Below are positions 7,670 to 16,488 of a stretch of DNA of 64,000 nt, one piece after another. The notes under the pieces are model-generated. The model was not told where the DNA came from and did no database searches. It saw only the letters and a list, made by a program, of their open reading frames with translations. Made by a program: the position numbers and the translations under genes. The first letter of the stretch is position 1, and every line of letters begins with the position of its first letter. Source of the DNA: Sphingopyxis sp. H073 (GTDB lineage Bacteria; Pseudomonadota; Alphaproteobacteria; Sphingomonadales; Sphingomonadaceae); assembly GCF_001468395.1 (NCBI RefSeq), contig NZ_LNSG01000013.1:23239-87238 (forward strand). The letters are read 5' to 3'.

Positions 7670-9532
7670 ATGCCTTTCGAAAATCTTTCCTCCGTCCTTT
7701 CGGACGCCCTTGTCGCGCGCGGATACGAAGCGCTCACCCCCGTCCAGACCCAGGTCACCGAATCCGAAGCGAAGGGCCGCGACCTCCTCGTTTCGGCGCA
7801 GACCGGCTCGGGCAAGACCGTCGCCTTCGGCCTCGCAATGGCCGACGAGCTGATCGAGGACGGTCGGCTGCCCTTCGCGACCTCGCCGCTCGCGTTGATC
7901 GTCGCGCCGACGCGCGAACTCGCGCTGCAGGTCAGCCGCGAACTCGGCTGGCTCTATGCCAAGGCGGGAGCGCGCATCGCGACCTGCGTCGGCGGCATGG
8001 ACGCCAGCAAGGAACGCCGTGCGCTCGGTCAGGGCGTGCAGATCGTCGTCGGCACGCCCGGACGCCTGCGCGACCATCTCGAACGCGGCGCGCTCGACCT
8101 CAGCGCGCTCCGCGTCGCGATCCTCGACGAGGCCGACGAAATGCTCGACATGGGCTTTCGCGACGACCTTGAGGAAATCCTCGATGGCACCCCCGAAACG
8201 CGCCGCACCTTGCTGTTCTCGGCGACGCTCCCGAAGCCGATCGTCCAGCTCGCCAAGCGGTATCAGCGCGATGCGCTGCGCATCTCGACCGTCGGTGAAG
8301 ACCGCGGCCATGGCGACATCGCCTATCAGGCGGTGACCGTCGCCCCCGCCGACATCGAGGGCGCGGTCGTCAACCTGCTCCGCCTCCACGATGCCGAAAC
8401 CGCGATGCTGTTCTGCGCGACGCGCGACAATGTCCGCCGCCTGCACGCCAGCCTGGTCGAGCGCGGCTTCTCCGCGGTTGCCCTGTCGGGCGAGCATAGC
8501 CAGAACGAACGCAACCAGGCGCTGCAGGCGCTGCGCGACCGCCGCGCCAAGGTCTGCGTCGCGACCGACGTCGCCGCGCGCGGTATCGACCTGCCGACGC
8601 TGAGTCTCGTCATCCACGTCGAAATCCCGCGCGACGCCGAAGCGCTCCAGCACCGTTCGGGCCGCACCGGCCGCGCAGGCAAAAAGGGCACCGCGGTCAT
8701 CATCGTCCCCTATCCGCGCCGCCGCCGCGTCGACGGCATGCTGCGCGGTGCGCGCATCAACGCCGAGTGGATGGACGCGCCGACCGCCGCCGACGTGCGC
8801 CAGCGCGATCAGGAACGGCTGATGGAGAAGCTGCTGACGCCCGTCGAGCATGAGCCCGAGGATATCGAACTGGCGCAGCGCCTGATGGCCGAGCGCACGC
8901 CCGAGGATATCGCCGCCTCGCTCGTCCAGGCGCATCGCGCGCTGATGCCACCGCCCGAGGACCTGCTCGACAACGGCTCGCGCGGCCGCGACGGTGCCGG
9001 CCGCCCCGAACGTGGCGAGCGCTTCGAGCGTCCGGACCGCGGCAGCGCCGACCGCCGCGAAGGCTTCGAGGACGCCGTGTGGTTCCGCCTCAATATCGGC
9101 CGCCACCAGAATGCCGACCCGCGCTGGATCCTCCCCCTGCTCTGCCGCCGCGGCCATGTGAGCAAGAACGAGATCGGCGCGATCCGCATCGGTCCCAAGG
9201 AAACGATGTTCAACATCCCGCGCGCCATTGCCGACCGCTTCGCCGAAGCCGTCACGCGCACTGCAAATCAGGACGGCGAGGACGACAGCGGTGTGTCGAT
9301 CACCCCCGCGCCCGACGGCCCGACCTATCCGCCGCGCCGCGACAAGAGCCCGCGCGACAAGGGTCCGCGCGACGGCGCTCCGCGCAGCACACTTGGCCGC
9401 GCGCCCGGCGGCGACCGCAGCTTCAGCGACCGCGCCGGCCCGCGTGGACCGCGCGGTCCCGGTGGGCCTGGCGGCAACGATCGCTACAAACCCAAGCCCT
9501 ACGGCCAGCGCAGCCCGCGCCGTTCGAAATAG
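7670..9532 (+). CDS. DEAD-box RNA helicase (DeaD/CsdA-DbpA type)
   Basis: 620 residues. Helicase motifs in order: Q motif (LTPVQTQ, ~22-28), Walker A AQTGSGKT (43-50), PTRELA (80-85), DEAD (153-156), SAT (184-186), and HRSGRTGRAG near residue 330. A DbpA-like RNA-binding domain follows (about 465-525, FRLNIGRHQNADPRW through IPRAIADRF) and then a glycine/arginine/proline-rich basic tail ending in QRSPRRSK. It would unwind RNA in ribosome assembly or RNA decay; the tail is typical of alphaproteobacterial cold-shock/ribosome helicases. No strong ribosome site precedes the ATG. Confidence 0.93.
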   Translation: MPFENLSSVLSDALVARGYEALTPVQTQVTESEAKGRDLLVSAQTGSGKTVAFGLAMADELIEDGRLPFATSPLALIVAPTRELALQVSRELGWLYAKAGARIATCVGGMDASKERRALGQGVQIVVGTPGRLRDHLERGALDLSALRVAILDEADEMLDMGFRDDLEEILDGTPETRRTLLFSATLPKPIVQLAKRYQRDALRISTVGEDRGHGDIAYQAVTVAPADIEGAVVNLLRLHDAETAMLFCATRDNVRRLHASLVERGFSAVALSGEHSQNERNQALQALRDRRAKVCVATDVAARGIDLPTLSLVIHVEIPRDAEALQHRSGRTGRAGKKGTAVIIVPYPRRRRVDGMLRGARINAEWMDAPTAADVRQRDQERLMEKLLTPVEHEPEDIELAQRLMAERTPEDIAASLVQAHRALMPPPEDLLDNGSRGRDGAGRPERGERFERPDRGSADRREGFEDAVWFRLNIGRHQNADPRWILPLLCRRGHVSKNEIGAIRIGPKETMFNIPRAIADRFAEAVTRTANQDGEDDSGVSITPAPDGPTYPPRRDKSPRDKGPRDGAPRSTLGRAPGGDRSFSDRAGPRGPRGPGGPGGNDRYKPKPYGQRSPRRSK

Positions 9533-9533
9533 C

Positions 9534-9641
9534 CGTCATTGCGACCCCGGCGAAAGCCGGGGGAAGCAAACCAGAGCGGCCCTGCACCGCCCTGGATTGC
9601 CGCGTCGCCCCGGATCAGGTCCGGGACTCCTCGCAATGACG
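9534..9641. repeat. Extragenic inverted repeat, family A (CGTCATTGCGA)
   Basis: Outer arms CGTCATTGCGA and TCGCAATGACG enclose a shorter GC-rich palindrome (CCCCGGCGAAAGCCGGGG) and a degenerate CCCGGATCAGGTCCGGGA. Two other copies lie at 37968-38043 and 49171-49253. Located in the gap after the helicase gene. Confidence 0.85.
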
Positions 9642-9716
9642 GGATAAGTGGCCGAACCGCCCTTGCACTCCCCGCTCCGGCTCGCCAGATGGACCGGACA
9701 GCAGGAGAGACGCGCC

Positions 9717-10703
9717 ATGCAAGCGATCGAGGCCTTTATCGAAAGCCAGGGCGGCCCCGAGGTCATCGATTGGCGTGAGGTCACGCTGGGCGATCCGGAA
9801 CCCGGCCAGGTGCTGGTGCGGCAGACCGCGGTCGGGCTCAACTATATCGACATCTACCATCGCAACGGGACCTATCCGGTCGAGCTGCCCGGCGGGCTCG
9901 GCGTCGAAGCCGCGGGCGAGGTGATCGCGGTCGGCGCCGACGTTCACGGGCTCAAACCCGGCGACCGCGTCGCGACCTTCGGACCGCAGCGCAACGCCTA
10001 CGCCAGCGCGCGGCTCGTTCCCGCCGCCTCGCTGTTCAAGCTCCCCGCGACGATCGACGACGAGACCGCGGCGGCGGCGCTGCTCAAGGCCGCGACCGTC
10101 GAAGCGCTCGTCGAACGCTGCGCCAAGGTCGAGGCCGGCTGGCCCGTCCTCGTTCATGCCGCGGCCGGCGGGGTGGGGCTGATCCTCGTGCAATGGCTGA
10201 AGGCGATCGGCGCGACCGTCATCGGGACGGTCAGCACCGAAGTCAAGGAACATGCCGCGCGCGAAGCCGGCGCCGACCATGTCATCCGATACAAGACCGA
10301 CGACGTCGCCGCGCACGTCCGCGAGATCACCGACGGCCAGGGCGTGCCCGTCACCTTCGACGGGATCGGCATGGCGACCTGGGCAACTTCGCTCAAGGCC
10401 ACGGCGCGGCGCGGGCTGATCGTCAGCTATGGCAATGCCGGCGGGGCGGTGACGGGGGTCAACCTCGGCGTCCTGGCGCAACACGGCTCGCAATTCGTCA
10501 CCCGCCCGACCTTGTTCGATTATTATCTCCATCCCGGCGAGCGCGCCGCCGGCGCGGCGCGCGTGTTCGAGATGGTCGAAAGCGGCGCGGTGAAAATCAC
10601 GGTCGGGCAGCGCTATTCGCTGCAGGATGCCGCGCACGCGCACGCCGATCTCGAAGCCGGGCGCACGACCGGGTCGAGCCTGCTGATTCCGGAACACATT
10701 TAA
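9717..10703 (+). CDS. Quinone oxidoreductase (zinc-independent MDR family)
   Basis: 328 residues starting MQAIEAFIESQGGPE, preceded by AGGAGAGACGCGCC. The medium-chain reductase fold is recognisable: N-terminal GroES-like part (VGLNYIDIYHRNGTYPVELP, GLGVEAAGEV) without the structural zinc Cys cluster, and a Rossmann part with HAAAGGVGLILVQWLKA for NADPH. It resembles QorA-type one- or two-electron quinone reductases that limit redox cycling. No neighbouring gene on the same strand indicates a specific substrate. Confidence 0.9.
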   Translation: MQAIEAFIESQGGPEVIDWREVTLGDPEPGQVLVRQTAVGLNYIDIYHRNGTYPVELPGGLGVEAAGEVIAVGADVHGLKPGDRVATFGPQRNAYASARLVPAASLFKLPATIDDETAAAALLKAATVEALVERCAKVEAGWPVLVHAAAGGVGLILVQWLKAIGATVIGTVSTEVKEHAAREAGADHVIRYKTDDVAAHVREITDGQGVPVTFDGIGMATWATSLKATARRGLIVSYGNAGGAVTGVNLGVLAQHGSQFVTRPTLFDYYLHPGERAAGAARVFEMVESGAVKITVGQRYSLQDAAHAHADLEAGRTTGSSLLIPEHI

Positions 10704-10731
10704 ATTCCCTCCCGCTTGCGGGATGGGTGTT

Positions 10732-11580
10732 TCACGCCTTCAACCGCTCCGCGTGCCACGCGACATGCTCGGCCATGAAGGTCGAGATGAAATAATAGCT
10801 GTGGTCGTACCCCGGCTGCATCCGGATTTCGGCCTTCTGCCCGTTGCGCTCGCACGCCTCGACGAGCAGTTCGGTCTTCAGCTGTTCGACAAGGAAATTG
10901 TCGGCCTCGCCCTGATCGACGAGCAGGTCGGGAACGCGCAGCCCCTGATCGAGCAGCGCGCACGCGTCATAGGCATGCCAGTCCTCGCGGTCGTCGCCCA
11001 GATAGCCGCCGAGCGCCTTCTCGCCCCACGGGCATTGCGACGGCGCAGCGATCGGCGAGAAGGCCGACACCGAGCGGAAGCGGTCCTGGTTGCGCAGCCC
11101 GATCGTCAGCGCGCCGTGGCCGCCCATCGAATGGCCGGTGATCGCCTGCCGCGTCAGATCGGCGCTGGCGAAATTGCGGAGCACCAGCGACGGCAGTTCG
11201 TCCTCGATGTACGACCGCATCCGGTAATTCTTCGCCCAGGGCTCCTCGGTCGCATCGACATAAAAGCCGGCCCCGAGCCCGAAGTCATAGGCTTCGTCGG
11301 GATCGTCGGGCACGCCTTCGCCGCGCGGGCTGGTATCGGGGGCGATGAAGATCGCCCCATGCTCGGCGCAGGCGGCGCGATACTCGCCCTTCTCCATCAC
11401 ATTGGCGTGCGTGCAGGTCAGCCCCGACAGATACCACAGCACCGGCAGCTTGGCGCCGGGCGCATGATCGGGCACGAAGACCGCAAAGATCATGTCGGTG
11501 CCGGTGACGGTGCTCGCGTGCTTGTACACGCCCTGCGTGCCGCCATGGCTGCGATTGGTGGAGAGGGTTTCGATGGGCAT
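10732..11580 (-). CDS. fghA: S-formylglutathione hydrolase
   Basis: 282 residues, esterase D / FghA family. Nucleophile Ser151 in GHSMGGHGA, with the expected Asp (QGEADNFL) and His (YDHSYYF) further on; LSGLTCTHAN forms the oxyanion-hole region. It hydrolyses S-formylglutathione to glutathione and formate, the second step of glutathione-dependent formaldehyde oxidation. The first-step enzyme AdhC is encoded 3 kb away on the same strand and PurU, a second formate source, lies between, so the locality is a C1 detoxification neighbourhood although not a single operon. Confidence 0.95.
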   Translation of the reverse strand: MPIETLSTNRSHGGTQGVYKHASTVTGTDMIFAVFVPDHAPGAKLPVLWYLSGLTCTHANVMEKGEYRAACAEHGAIFIAPDTSPRGEGVPDDPDEAYDFGLGAGFYVDATEEPWAKNYRMRSYIEDELPSLVLRNFASADLTRQAITGHSMGGHGALTIGLRNQDRFRSVSAFSPIAAPSQCPWGEKALGGYLGDDREDWHAYDACALLDQGLRVPDLLVDQGEADNFLVEQLKTELLVEACERNGQKAEIRMQPGYDHSYYFISTFMAEHVAWHAERLKA

Positions 11581-11653
11581 GGGGTCGTCCTGCTTGTGTT
11601 TCCACCCTGCTAGGGCATGCTCGCGCCAATTTCAAAAGGGGAGCGCGTGCCGG

Positions 11654-12787
11654 ATGTTCGATACTGCCATTCACGGACGATGTCAGGACCGCTTCGCCGC
11701 CGTACGCCTCGGCATGGCGGCGAGCCTTGCCAGCGGCGCCGATGTCGGCCTTTCCTTCTGTGCGACGATCGGGGGCGAGACGGTCGTCGACCTGTGGGGC
11801 GGATACGCCGACGAGGCGAAGACGCGGCCATGGCAGGCCGACACGATCGTCAACGTCTATTCGACAACCAAGACGATGACCGCGCTCACCGCGCTGCTCG
11901 TCGCCGACCGCGGCGACCTCGATTTCGCGGCGCCCGTCGCGCGCTACTGGCCCGAGTTCGCTGCCAATGGCAAAGCCGACGTCACCGTCGCGCAGTTGAT
12001 GAGCCACAGCGCGGGCCTGTCGGGCTGGGATACACCTCTGACGACCGAGGATTTCTACGACTGGGACAAAGTGACCACGTTGCTGGCCGGGCAGGCGCCC
12101 TGGTGGCGGCCGGGCAGCGCGCCGGGATATCACGCGATCACCCAGGGCTACCTCGTCGGCGAGGTCGTGCGTCGCATCACGGGCAAGTCGCTCAGCACGG
12201 TTTTTCGCGAGGAGATCGCCGAACCGCTCGGCGCCGATTTCCACATCGGCCTGCCCGCATCGGAGGATCACCGCGTCGCCGACCTGATCGCGCCCCCCGA
12301 AACGATCAGCGCCTTCACAACCGACATCCAGCGCAAGACCTTCACCAACCCCGGCGTCGACGTATCGGCGACGCGCACGCGGGCCTGGCGCGGTGCCGAG
12401 ATTCCCGCCGCGGGGGGCACCGGCAATGCACGCAGCGTCGCCGAGATCCACGCGTTGCTCGCCAATGGCGGCGTTGCAAAGGGCAAGCGCCTGCTCTCGG
12501 AAGCGGGCTGCCGCAGGGCGCTCGAGCTGCAGAGTGCCGGCACCGACATGATTCTCGGCATTCCGATCCGCTATGGCATGGGCTTCGGCCTGCCGAGCGA
12601 ACTCGTGCCGCTTCCCAACCCCAACACGATTTACTGGGGCGGCTACGGCGGATCGCTGATCATCATCGACATGGATGCCCGCGCGACCTTCAGTTACGTC
12701 ATGAACAAGATGAACAGCGGGCTGACCGGCGATCCGCGTTCCTTCACGCTGATCGGCGCGATGTGGATGGCGATGGCGGCCGGCTAA
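11654..12787 (+). CDS. Serine hydrolase of the beta-lactamase / EstB family
   Basis: 377 residues from ATG 11654 (MFDTAIHGR). The SxxK nucleophile motif is STTK at 70-73 within NVYSTTKTMTALTAL, followed by LMSHSAGLSGWD and a GYHAITQGYLVGEVV block in which the second conserved Tyr sits. There is no signal peptide, so it is probably a cytoplasmic class C-like esterase (EstB type), not a resistance beta-lactamase. Substrate unknown. Its last bases overlap the convergent prolyl-editing gene by four. Confidence 0.85.
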   Translation: MFDTAIHGRCQDRFAAVRLGMAASLASGADVGLSFCATIGGETVVDLWGGYADEAKTRPWQADTIVNVYSTTKTMTALTALLVADRGDLDFAAPVARYWPEFAANGKADVTVAQLMSHSAGLSGWDTPLTTEDFYDWDKVTTLLAGQAPWWRPGSAPGYHAITQGYLVGEVVRRITGKSLSTVFREEIAEPLGADFHIGLPASEDHRVADLIAPPETISAFTTDIQRKTFTNPGVDVSATRTRAWRGAEIPAAGGTGNARSVAEIHALLANGGVAKGKRLLSEAGCRRALELQSAGTDMILGIPIRYGMGFGLPSELVPLPNPNTIYWGGYGGSLIIIDMDARATFSYVMNKMNSGLTGDPRSFTLIGAMWMAMAAG

Positions 12788-13281
12788 GCCTGCATCGGGA
12801 TCGGCGCCACCAGCGGCGCGTGTCCCCAGTGCCGCAGCAGGTCGAGGATCGCCGCGCCCGACAAACCGAGCGTGCCGGTGTTGCGCAGCGGATGGACGTT
12901 CACCGTCTCAGCGGCCGCCAGCGTCTCGTCGAGCACGACCGTAATGCTGTCCGGTTCGGCATTGATAGCGGCGAGCGGCGTGACCGACCCCGGCGCGATG
13001 CCGAGCAAGCGCGCCATATCCTCGGCCTTGCCGAAGCTCATGCGCTTGCTGCCGATCGCGGCGGGCAAGGCCTTGAGGTCGACGCGCGCCTCCGAGGGCA
13101 CGGTGACGAGCCAGAATGCGCCGCCATTATCCTTCAGAAACAGGTTCTTCGTATGCGCGCCCGGTATCGCGGCATTCACCGCATCGCTCTCGGCGACGGT
13201 GAACACCGCGACATGCTCATAGGCTGCGAAGGGGATTGCGAGCGCATTCAAATCGTCCAGCAATCCCGCTTCGCCACGCAT
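12784..13281 (-). CDS. Prolyl-tRNA editing protein, ProXp-Ala/PrdX type
   Basis: 165 residues of the YbaK/ProX trans-editing superfamily. Recognisable blocks are AYEHVAVFTVAESD, GAHTKNLFLKDNGG, GSKRMSFGKAEDMARLLG and GSVTPLAAIN, the last two typical of enzymes that deacylate Ala-tRNA(Pro). It would remove alanine mischarged by prolyl-tRNA synthetase. The ATG at 13281 is used; a GTG at 13290 that overlaps the stop of the VOC gene (GTGA) is an alternative and would imply coupling. Confidence 0.85.
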   Translation of the reverse strand: MRGEAGLLDDLNALAIPFAAYEHVAVFTVAESDAVNAAIPGAHTKNLFLKDNGGAFWLVTVPSEARVDLKALPAAIGSKRMSFGKAEDMARLLGIAPGSVTPLAAINAEPDSITVVLDETLAAAETVNVHPLRNTGTLGLSGAAILDLLRHWGHAPLVAPIPMQA

Positions 13282-13286
13282 CGCGA

Positions 13287-13664
13287 TCACATGCGCTTGA
13301 GCGCACAGATCTTGTTGCCGGCGGGGTCGCGCAGATAGGCCAGATACATGCTGCCCATTTCGCTGGTGCGGATACCCGGCGGATCTTCGCAGGTCTTGCC
13401 GCCATTCGCGACGCCTGCCGCGTGCCAGGCGTCGCCCTGTTCGGGCGATTCGACCGCGAAGCCGATCGTGCCGCCATTGGCATGGCACGCGGGCTCGCCA
13501 TTGATCGGCACCGAAACGCCGAAGATGCCAGTCTTGCTCATATAGAACAGCCGGCCCTTTGGATCGATGACGCCTTCCGGCCCACCCAGCGCTGCGAAAA
13601 GCGCATCATAGAATTTCTTGGATGCGGCGATGTCGTTGGACCCCACCATGACGTGACTGAACAT
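13287..13664 (-). CDS. VOC-family (glyoxalase/bleomycin resistance) protein
   Basis: 125 residues with two beta-alpha-beta-beta-beta modules of the vicinal oxygen chelate fold: MFSHVMVGSNDIAASKKFYD at the start and GTIGFAVESPEQGDAWHAAG in the middle, ending in YLAYLRDPAGNKICALKR. His4 and the late acidic residues are candidate metal ligands. Substrate unknown. It directly precedes the prolyl-editing gene and is likely co-transcribed with it. Confidence 0.85.
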   Translation of the reverse strand: MFSHVMVGSNDIAASKKFYDALFAALGGPEGVIDPKGRLFYMSKTGIFGVSVPINGEPACHANGGTIGFAVESPEQGDAWHAAGVANGGKTCEDPPGIRTSEMGSMYLAYLRDPAGNKICALKRM

Positions 13665-13714
13665 TTTTCTCTCCCTTTACGTTGCGAATCGATACTGAAA
13701 CTGTGCCAGCCTCG

Positions 13715-14575
13715 TCAGCGAAATACCACCGTCTTGCGGCCATCGATCAGCACGCGCTGTTCGGCAACCCAACGCACCGCGCGCGCCAGCACCTGCGCCT
13801 CGACGTCGCGGCCGATACGGATCAGTTCGTCGACCCCGTCGCGATGGTCGACGCGCTCGACCGCCTGCTCGATGATCGGCCCCTCGTCGAGGTCGCTCGT
13901 CACGAAATGCGCGGTCGCGCCGATCAGCTTCACCCCGCGCTCCTGCGCGCGGTGATAGGGCTTCGCGCCCTTGAAGCCCGGCAGGAAGCTGTGGTGGATG
14001 TTGATGCAGCGTCCGGCGAGCGTCGCCGACAGATCCTGCGACAACACCTGCATATAGCGCGCGAGCACCAGATATTCGGCGCCGCCGCGCGCCATGACGT
14101 CGAGGATCGCCGCTTCCTGATCGGCACGGTTCGCGTCGCTGACGGGCAGATAATGGAAGGGCACGCCGTGCCATTCGGAAAGGCGGCGCAGATGTTCGTG
14201 GTTCGATACCACGGCGACGATGTCGATCGCGAGGTTGCCGGTCGACCAGCGGTGGAGCAGGTCGTTGAGACAGTGGCTGCCCTGCGATACCGCGATCACG
14301 AAGCGCGGCTTGACCGCGGCGTCGCTGATCCGCGCGTCCATGCCGAAGCGATCGACGATCGGCGCGAAGGCTTCCTGCACGCCCGCAAAGGCGGCCGGAA
14401 AACGCGGCCCCGCACCGCGGAACTCGACGCGCATGAAGAAGCGCCCCGAATCGAGGTCGGCATATTGCTGGCTGTCGAGGATGAAGCCGTCGCGCTCCGC
14501 GAGCAGCCCCGTCACCGCGGCGACGATGCCCACCGCATCGACACAGCTGAAGGTCAGGACATAAGGTCCGGTCAA
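13715..14575 (-). CDS. purU: Formyltetrahydrofolate deformylase
   Basis: 286 residues: an N-terminal ACT domain (about 1-85, starting VLTFSCVDAVGIVAAVTG) and a formyltransferase-like C-terminal domain with the catalytic-site segments NIHHSFLPGFKGAKPYH and DLDEGPIIEQ. PurU hydrolyses 10-formyl-THF to formate and THF, balancing one-carbon pools and feeding formate to purine synthesis. It stands between adhC and fghA on the same strand, which fits a one-carbon/formaldehyde context. Confidence 0.95.
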   Translation of the reverse strand: MTGPYVLTFSCVDAVGIVAAVTGLLAERDGFILDSQQYADLDSGRFFMRVEFRGAGPRFPAAFAGVQEAFAPIVDRFGMDARISDAAVKPRFVIAVSQGSHCLNDLLHRWSTGNLAIDIVAVVSNHEHLRRLSEWHGVPFHYLPVSDANRADQEAAILDVMARGGAEYLVLARYMQVLSQDLSATLAGRCINIHHSFLPGFKGAKPYHRAQERGVKLIGATAHFVTSDLDEGPIIEQAVERVDHRDGVDELIRIGRDVEAQVLARAVRWVAEQRVLIDGRKTVVFR

Positions 14576-14603
14576 AACATGCGCTCCCTTCGCTCAATAA
14601 TGC

Positions 14604-14692
14604 CGTGTGCCCCCGCGAAGGCGGGGGTCCATCATCCGCCCGTGCCATTTGGTACCATTCCGAGATGGGTCCCCGCCTTCGCGGGGACATAC
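14604..14692. repeat. Extragenic inverted repeat, family C (CCCCCGCGAAGGCGGGGG)
   Basis: Arms CCCCCGCGAAGGCGGGGG and CCCCGCCTTCGCGGGGA face each other around a TGCCATTTGGTACCATTC-like centre. Other copies are at 18361-18448 and 39222-39312. It sits in the purU-adhC gap. Confidence 0.88.
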
Positions 14693-14717
14693 CAGCTTAT
14701 GGCCGCTTCGGCGCGCT

Positions 14718-15830
14718 TCAATAAACCACCACGCTGCGGATGCTTTCCCCCGCATGCATCAGGTCGAACCCCTTGTTGATATCCTCCAGCCCCATGACAT
14801 GCGTGATCATCGGGTCGATCTCGATCTTGCCCTGCATATACATGTCGACGATCTTCGGCACGTCGGTGCGGCCCTTGGCGCCGCCGAAGGCAGTGCCGCG
14901 CCAGTTGCGCCCGGTGACGAGCTGGAACGGGCGCGTCGCGATTTCCTTGCCCGCCTCGGCGACCCCGATGATGATCGAGGTGCCCCAGCCGCGGTGGCAG
15001 GCTTCGAGCGCGGTCCGCATCACCTCGGTATTGCCGGTGGCGTCGAACGTATAGTCGGCGCCGCCGTCGGTCAGCTGGACGATCGCGGCGACCGTGTCCT
15101 CGCGGCTCATGCCCCGGGTGTTGAGGAAGTCGGTCATGCCGAACTTGCGGCCCCATGCCTCGCGGTCGGGATTGATGTCGACGCCGATGATCTTGTTGGC
15201 GCCCGCAAGCCGCGCGCCCTGGATCACATTGAGCCCGATGCCGCCGAGGCCGAACACAACGACATTGTCGCCGACCTGCACCTTCGCGGTGTTGATAACC
15301 GCCCCGACGCCGGTCGTCACGCCGCAACCGATATAGCAGCTCGACTGGAACGGCGCGTCCTCGCGGATCTTCGCGACCGCAATCTCGGGCAGCACCGTGA
15401 AGTTCGAAAAGGTCGAGCAGCCCATATAATGGAAGATCGGCTGGCCCTTGTACGAAAAGCGCGTCGTGCCGTCGGGCATCAGCCCCTTGCCTTGGGTGGC
15501 GCGGATCGCGGTGCAGAGGTTGGTCTTGCCCGAAAGGCAGCTTTTGCACTGGCGGCATTCGGGGGTGTAGAGCGGGATCACATGGTCGCCGGGGACGACG
15601 CTCGTCACGCCCGCGCCGACCTCGCGCACCACGCCCGCACCCTCATGCCCCAGCACGCTCGGGAAGATGCCCTCGCTGTCGAAGCCGTCGAGCGTATAGG
15701 CGTCGGTGTGGCAGATGCCCGTTGCCATGATCTCGACCAGCACCTCGCCCGCTTTCGGGCCTTCGAGGTCGAGTTCGACGATCTCAAGCGGCTTCTTCGC
15801 TTCGAACGCAACGGCGGCGCGGGTCTTCAT
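14718..15830 (-). CDS. adhC: S-(hydroxymethyl)glutathione dehydrogenase / class III alcohol dehydrogenase
   Basis: 370 residues of the zinc MDR family. Catalytic zinc ligands Cys40 (GICHTD), His62 and Glu63 (GHEGAG); structural zinc cysteines 92, 95, 98 and 106 ([16 protein letters not shown]). The class III length and the [18 protein letters not shown]ossmann block identify the glutathione-dependent formaldehyde dehydrogenase. It oxidises S-hydroxymethylglutathione, handing S-formylglutathione to FghA. The ATG at 15830 has GAAGGAGA seven bases upstream. Also called frmA or flhA. Confidence 0.96.
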   Translation of the reverse strand: MKTRAAVAFEAKKPLEIVELDLEGPKAGEVLVEIMATGICHTDAYTLDGFDSEGIFPSVLGHEGAGVVREVGAGVTSVVPGDHVIPLYTPECRQCKSCLSGKTNLCTAIRATQGKGLMPDGTTRFSYKGQPIFHYMGCSTFSNFTVLPEIAVAKIREDAPFQSSCYIGCGVTTGVGAVINTAKVQVGDNVVVFGLGGIGLNVIQGARLAGANKIIGVDINPDREAWGRKFGMTDFLNTRGMSREDTVAAIVQLTDGGADYTFDATGNTEVMRTALEACHRGWGTSIIIGVAEAGKEIATRPFQLVTGRNWRGTAFGGAKGRTDVPKIVDMYMQGKIEIDPMITHVMGLEDINKGFDLMHAGESIRSVVVY

Positions 15831-15905
15831 GGGGCGGTCTCCTTCTCGGCGCTCCCAATCAGGCAAAGCGCGCGGCAATGCAAGATGCGAGCGGCCTCCA
15901 TATCT

Positions 15906-16178
15906 CGTCATGCTGAACTTGTTTCAGCATCCATGGCTCAGCGCTATCCGGTTAGCGCGGTGCCTGACGTTTTTCGCGCGAAGACGCGAAGATCTCGCGC
16001 CGGCGGCGAGGCGGCTTTCCTTTGCAACCGTGCGACCAGCCGTACCGTTGACAGGAAACGGGCCCTCCGGCCCACCGCGTCTTCGCGTCTTCGCGTCTTC
16101 GCGTCTTCGCGCGAAACAAAAAGGCGCAGGGCTGAAGGACAGGTCCGGCCATGGACCCTGAACCAAGTTCAGGGTGAC
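15906..16178. repeat. Composite nested inverted and tandem repeat (family E)
   Basis: Outer related arms TCATGCTGAACTTGTTTCAG (about 15908) and CCCTGAACCAAGTTCAGGG (about 16153). Inside, a 20-base exact inverted pair at 15972-15991 and 16097-16116, whose right part is four tandem copies of the 8-mer GCGTCTTC (16077-16108). No coding potential of its own. It fills most of the adhC upstream gap. Confidence 0.8.
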
Positions 16179-16218
16179 GAGCATTGAAAAGCGGCCCACG
16201 CCAACATTCCTATTCGTG

Positions 16219-16314
16219 TCGTCACCCTCGAACGAGACACGTGGCTCGTTCGAATTGATCCGGGGTCCATGACGTCAGCGCCGCCGTGGATCCCGGATCA
16301 AGTCCGGGATGACG
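16219..16314. repeat. Extragenic inverted repeat, family B, left arm disrupted
   Basis: The right arm GGATCCCGGATCAAGTCCGG (16287 onward) is intact; the left arm (CGTCACCC ... TGATCCGGGGTCC) is interrupted by an imperfect CGAACGAG/CTCGTTCG palindrome. Other family B copies: 16828-16900, 19225-19297, 32027-32099, 40987-41059. It runs in frame into the LysR remnant. Confidence 0.75.
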
Positions 16315-16325
16315 ATGAAGAGGAG

Positions 16326-16481
16326 ATCGCGCTCGTCTCGCTCCTCGACGCGCTGCGCGCGCAGGAGCAGCCGCTCTGGGCGGTCTATCCGCAGCGGCGG
16401 CATCTGCTGCCCAAGGTGCGGCTGCTGATCGACAAGCTGCGCGAGGAATTACCGGGAGCGTTGCGGCGTAAGGTAGTTTAA
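16326..16481 (+). pseudogene. C-terminal remnant of a LysR-family regulator
   Basis: About 51 codons encode the characteristic C-terminal end of a LysR-type substrate-binding domain: EQPLWAVYPQRRHLLPKVRL followed by LIDKLREELPG and a stop. The helix-turn-helix and the rest of the effector domain are absent upstream; the sequence before it is repeat DNA (family B), read in frame as WIPDQVRDDD. This is best explained as the surviving 3' end of a deleted gene. It converges with the small membrane protein gene, eight bases apart. Confidence 0.75.
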
Positions 16482-16488
16482 GTCTGCA

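Noticed and set aside
7529..9157. A 542-codon antisense frame across the helicase gene
   Set aside because: Same reason; the sense frame has all helicase motifs in order.
16077..16108. Tandem GCGTCTTC copies as a CRISPR array
   Set aside because: Units of 8 bases are directly abutting, with no spacers and no cas genes.
15906..16178. Reading frames across repeat DNA (for example with FASSRLRAK or PDLIRD peptides) as small proteins
   Set aside because: They are translations of palindromic repeats found in several places and have no ribosome site.
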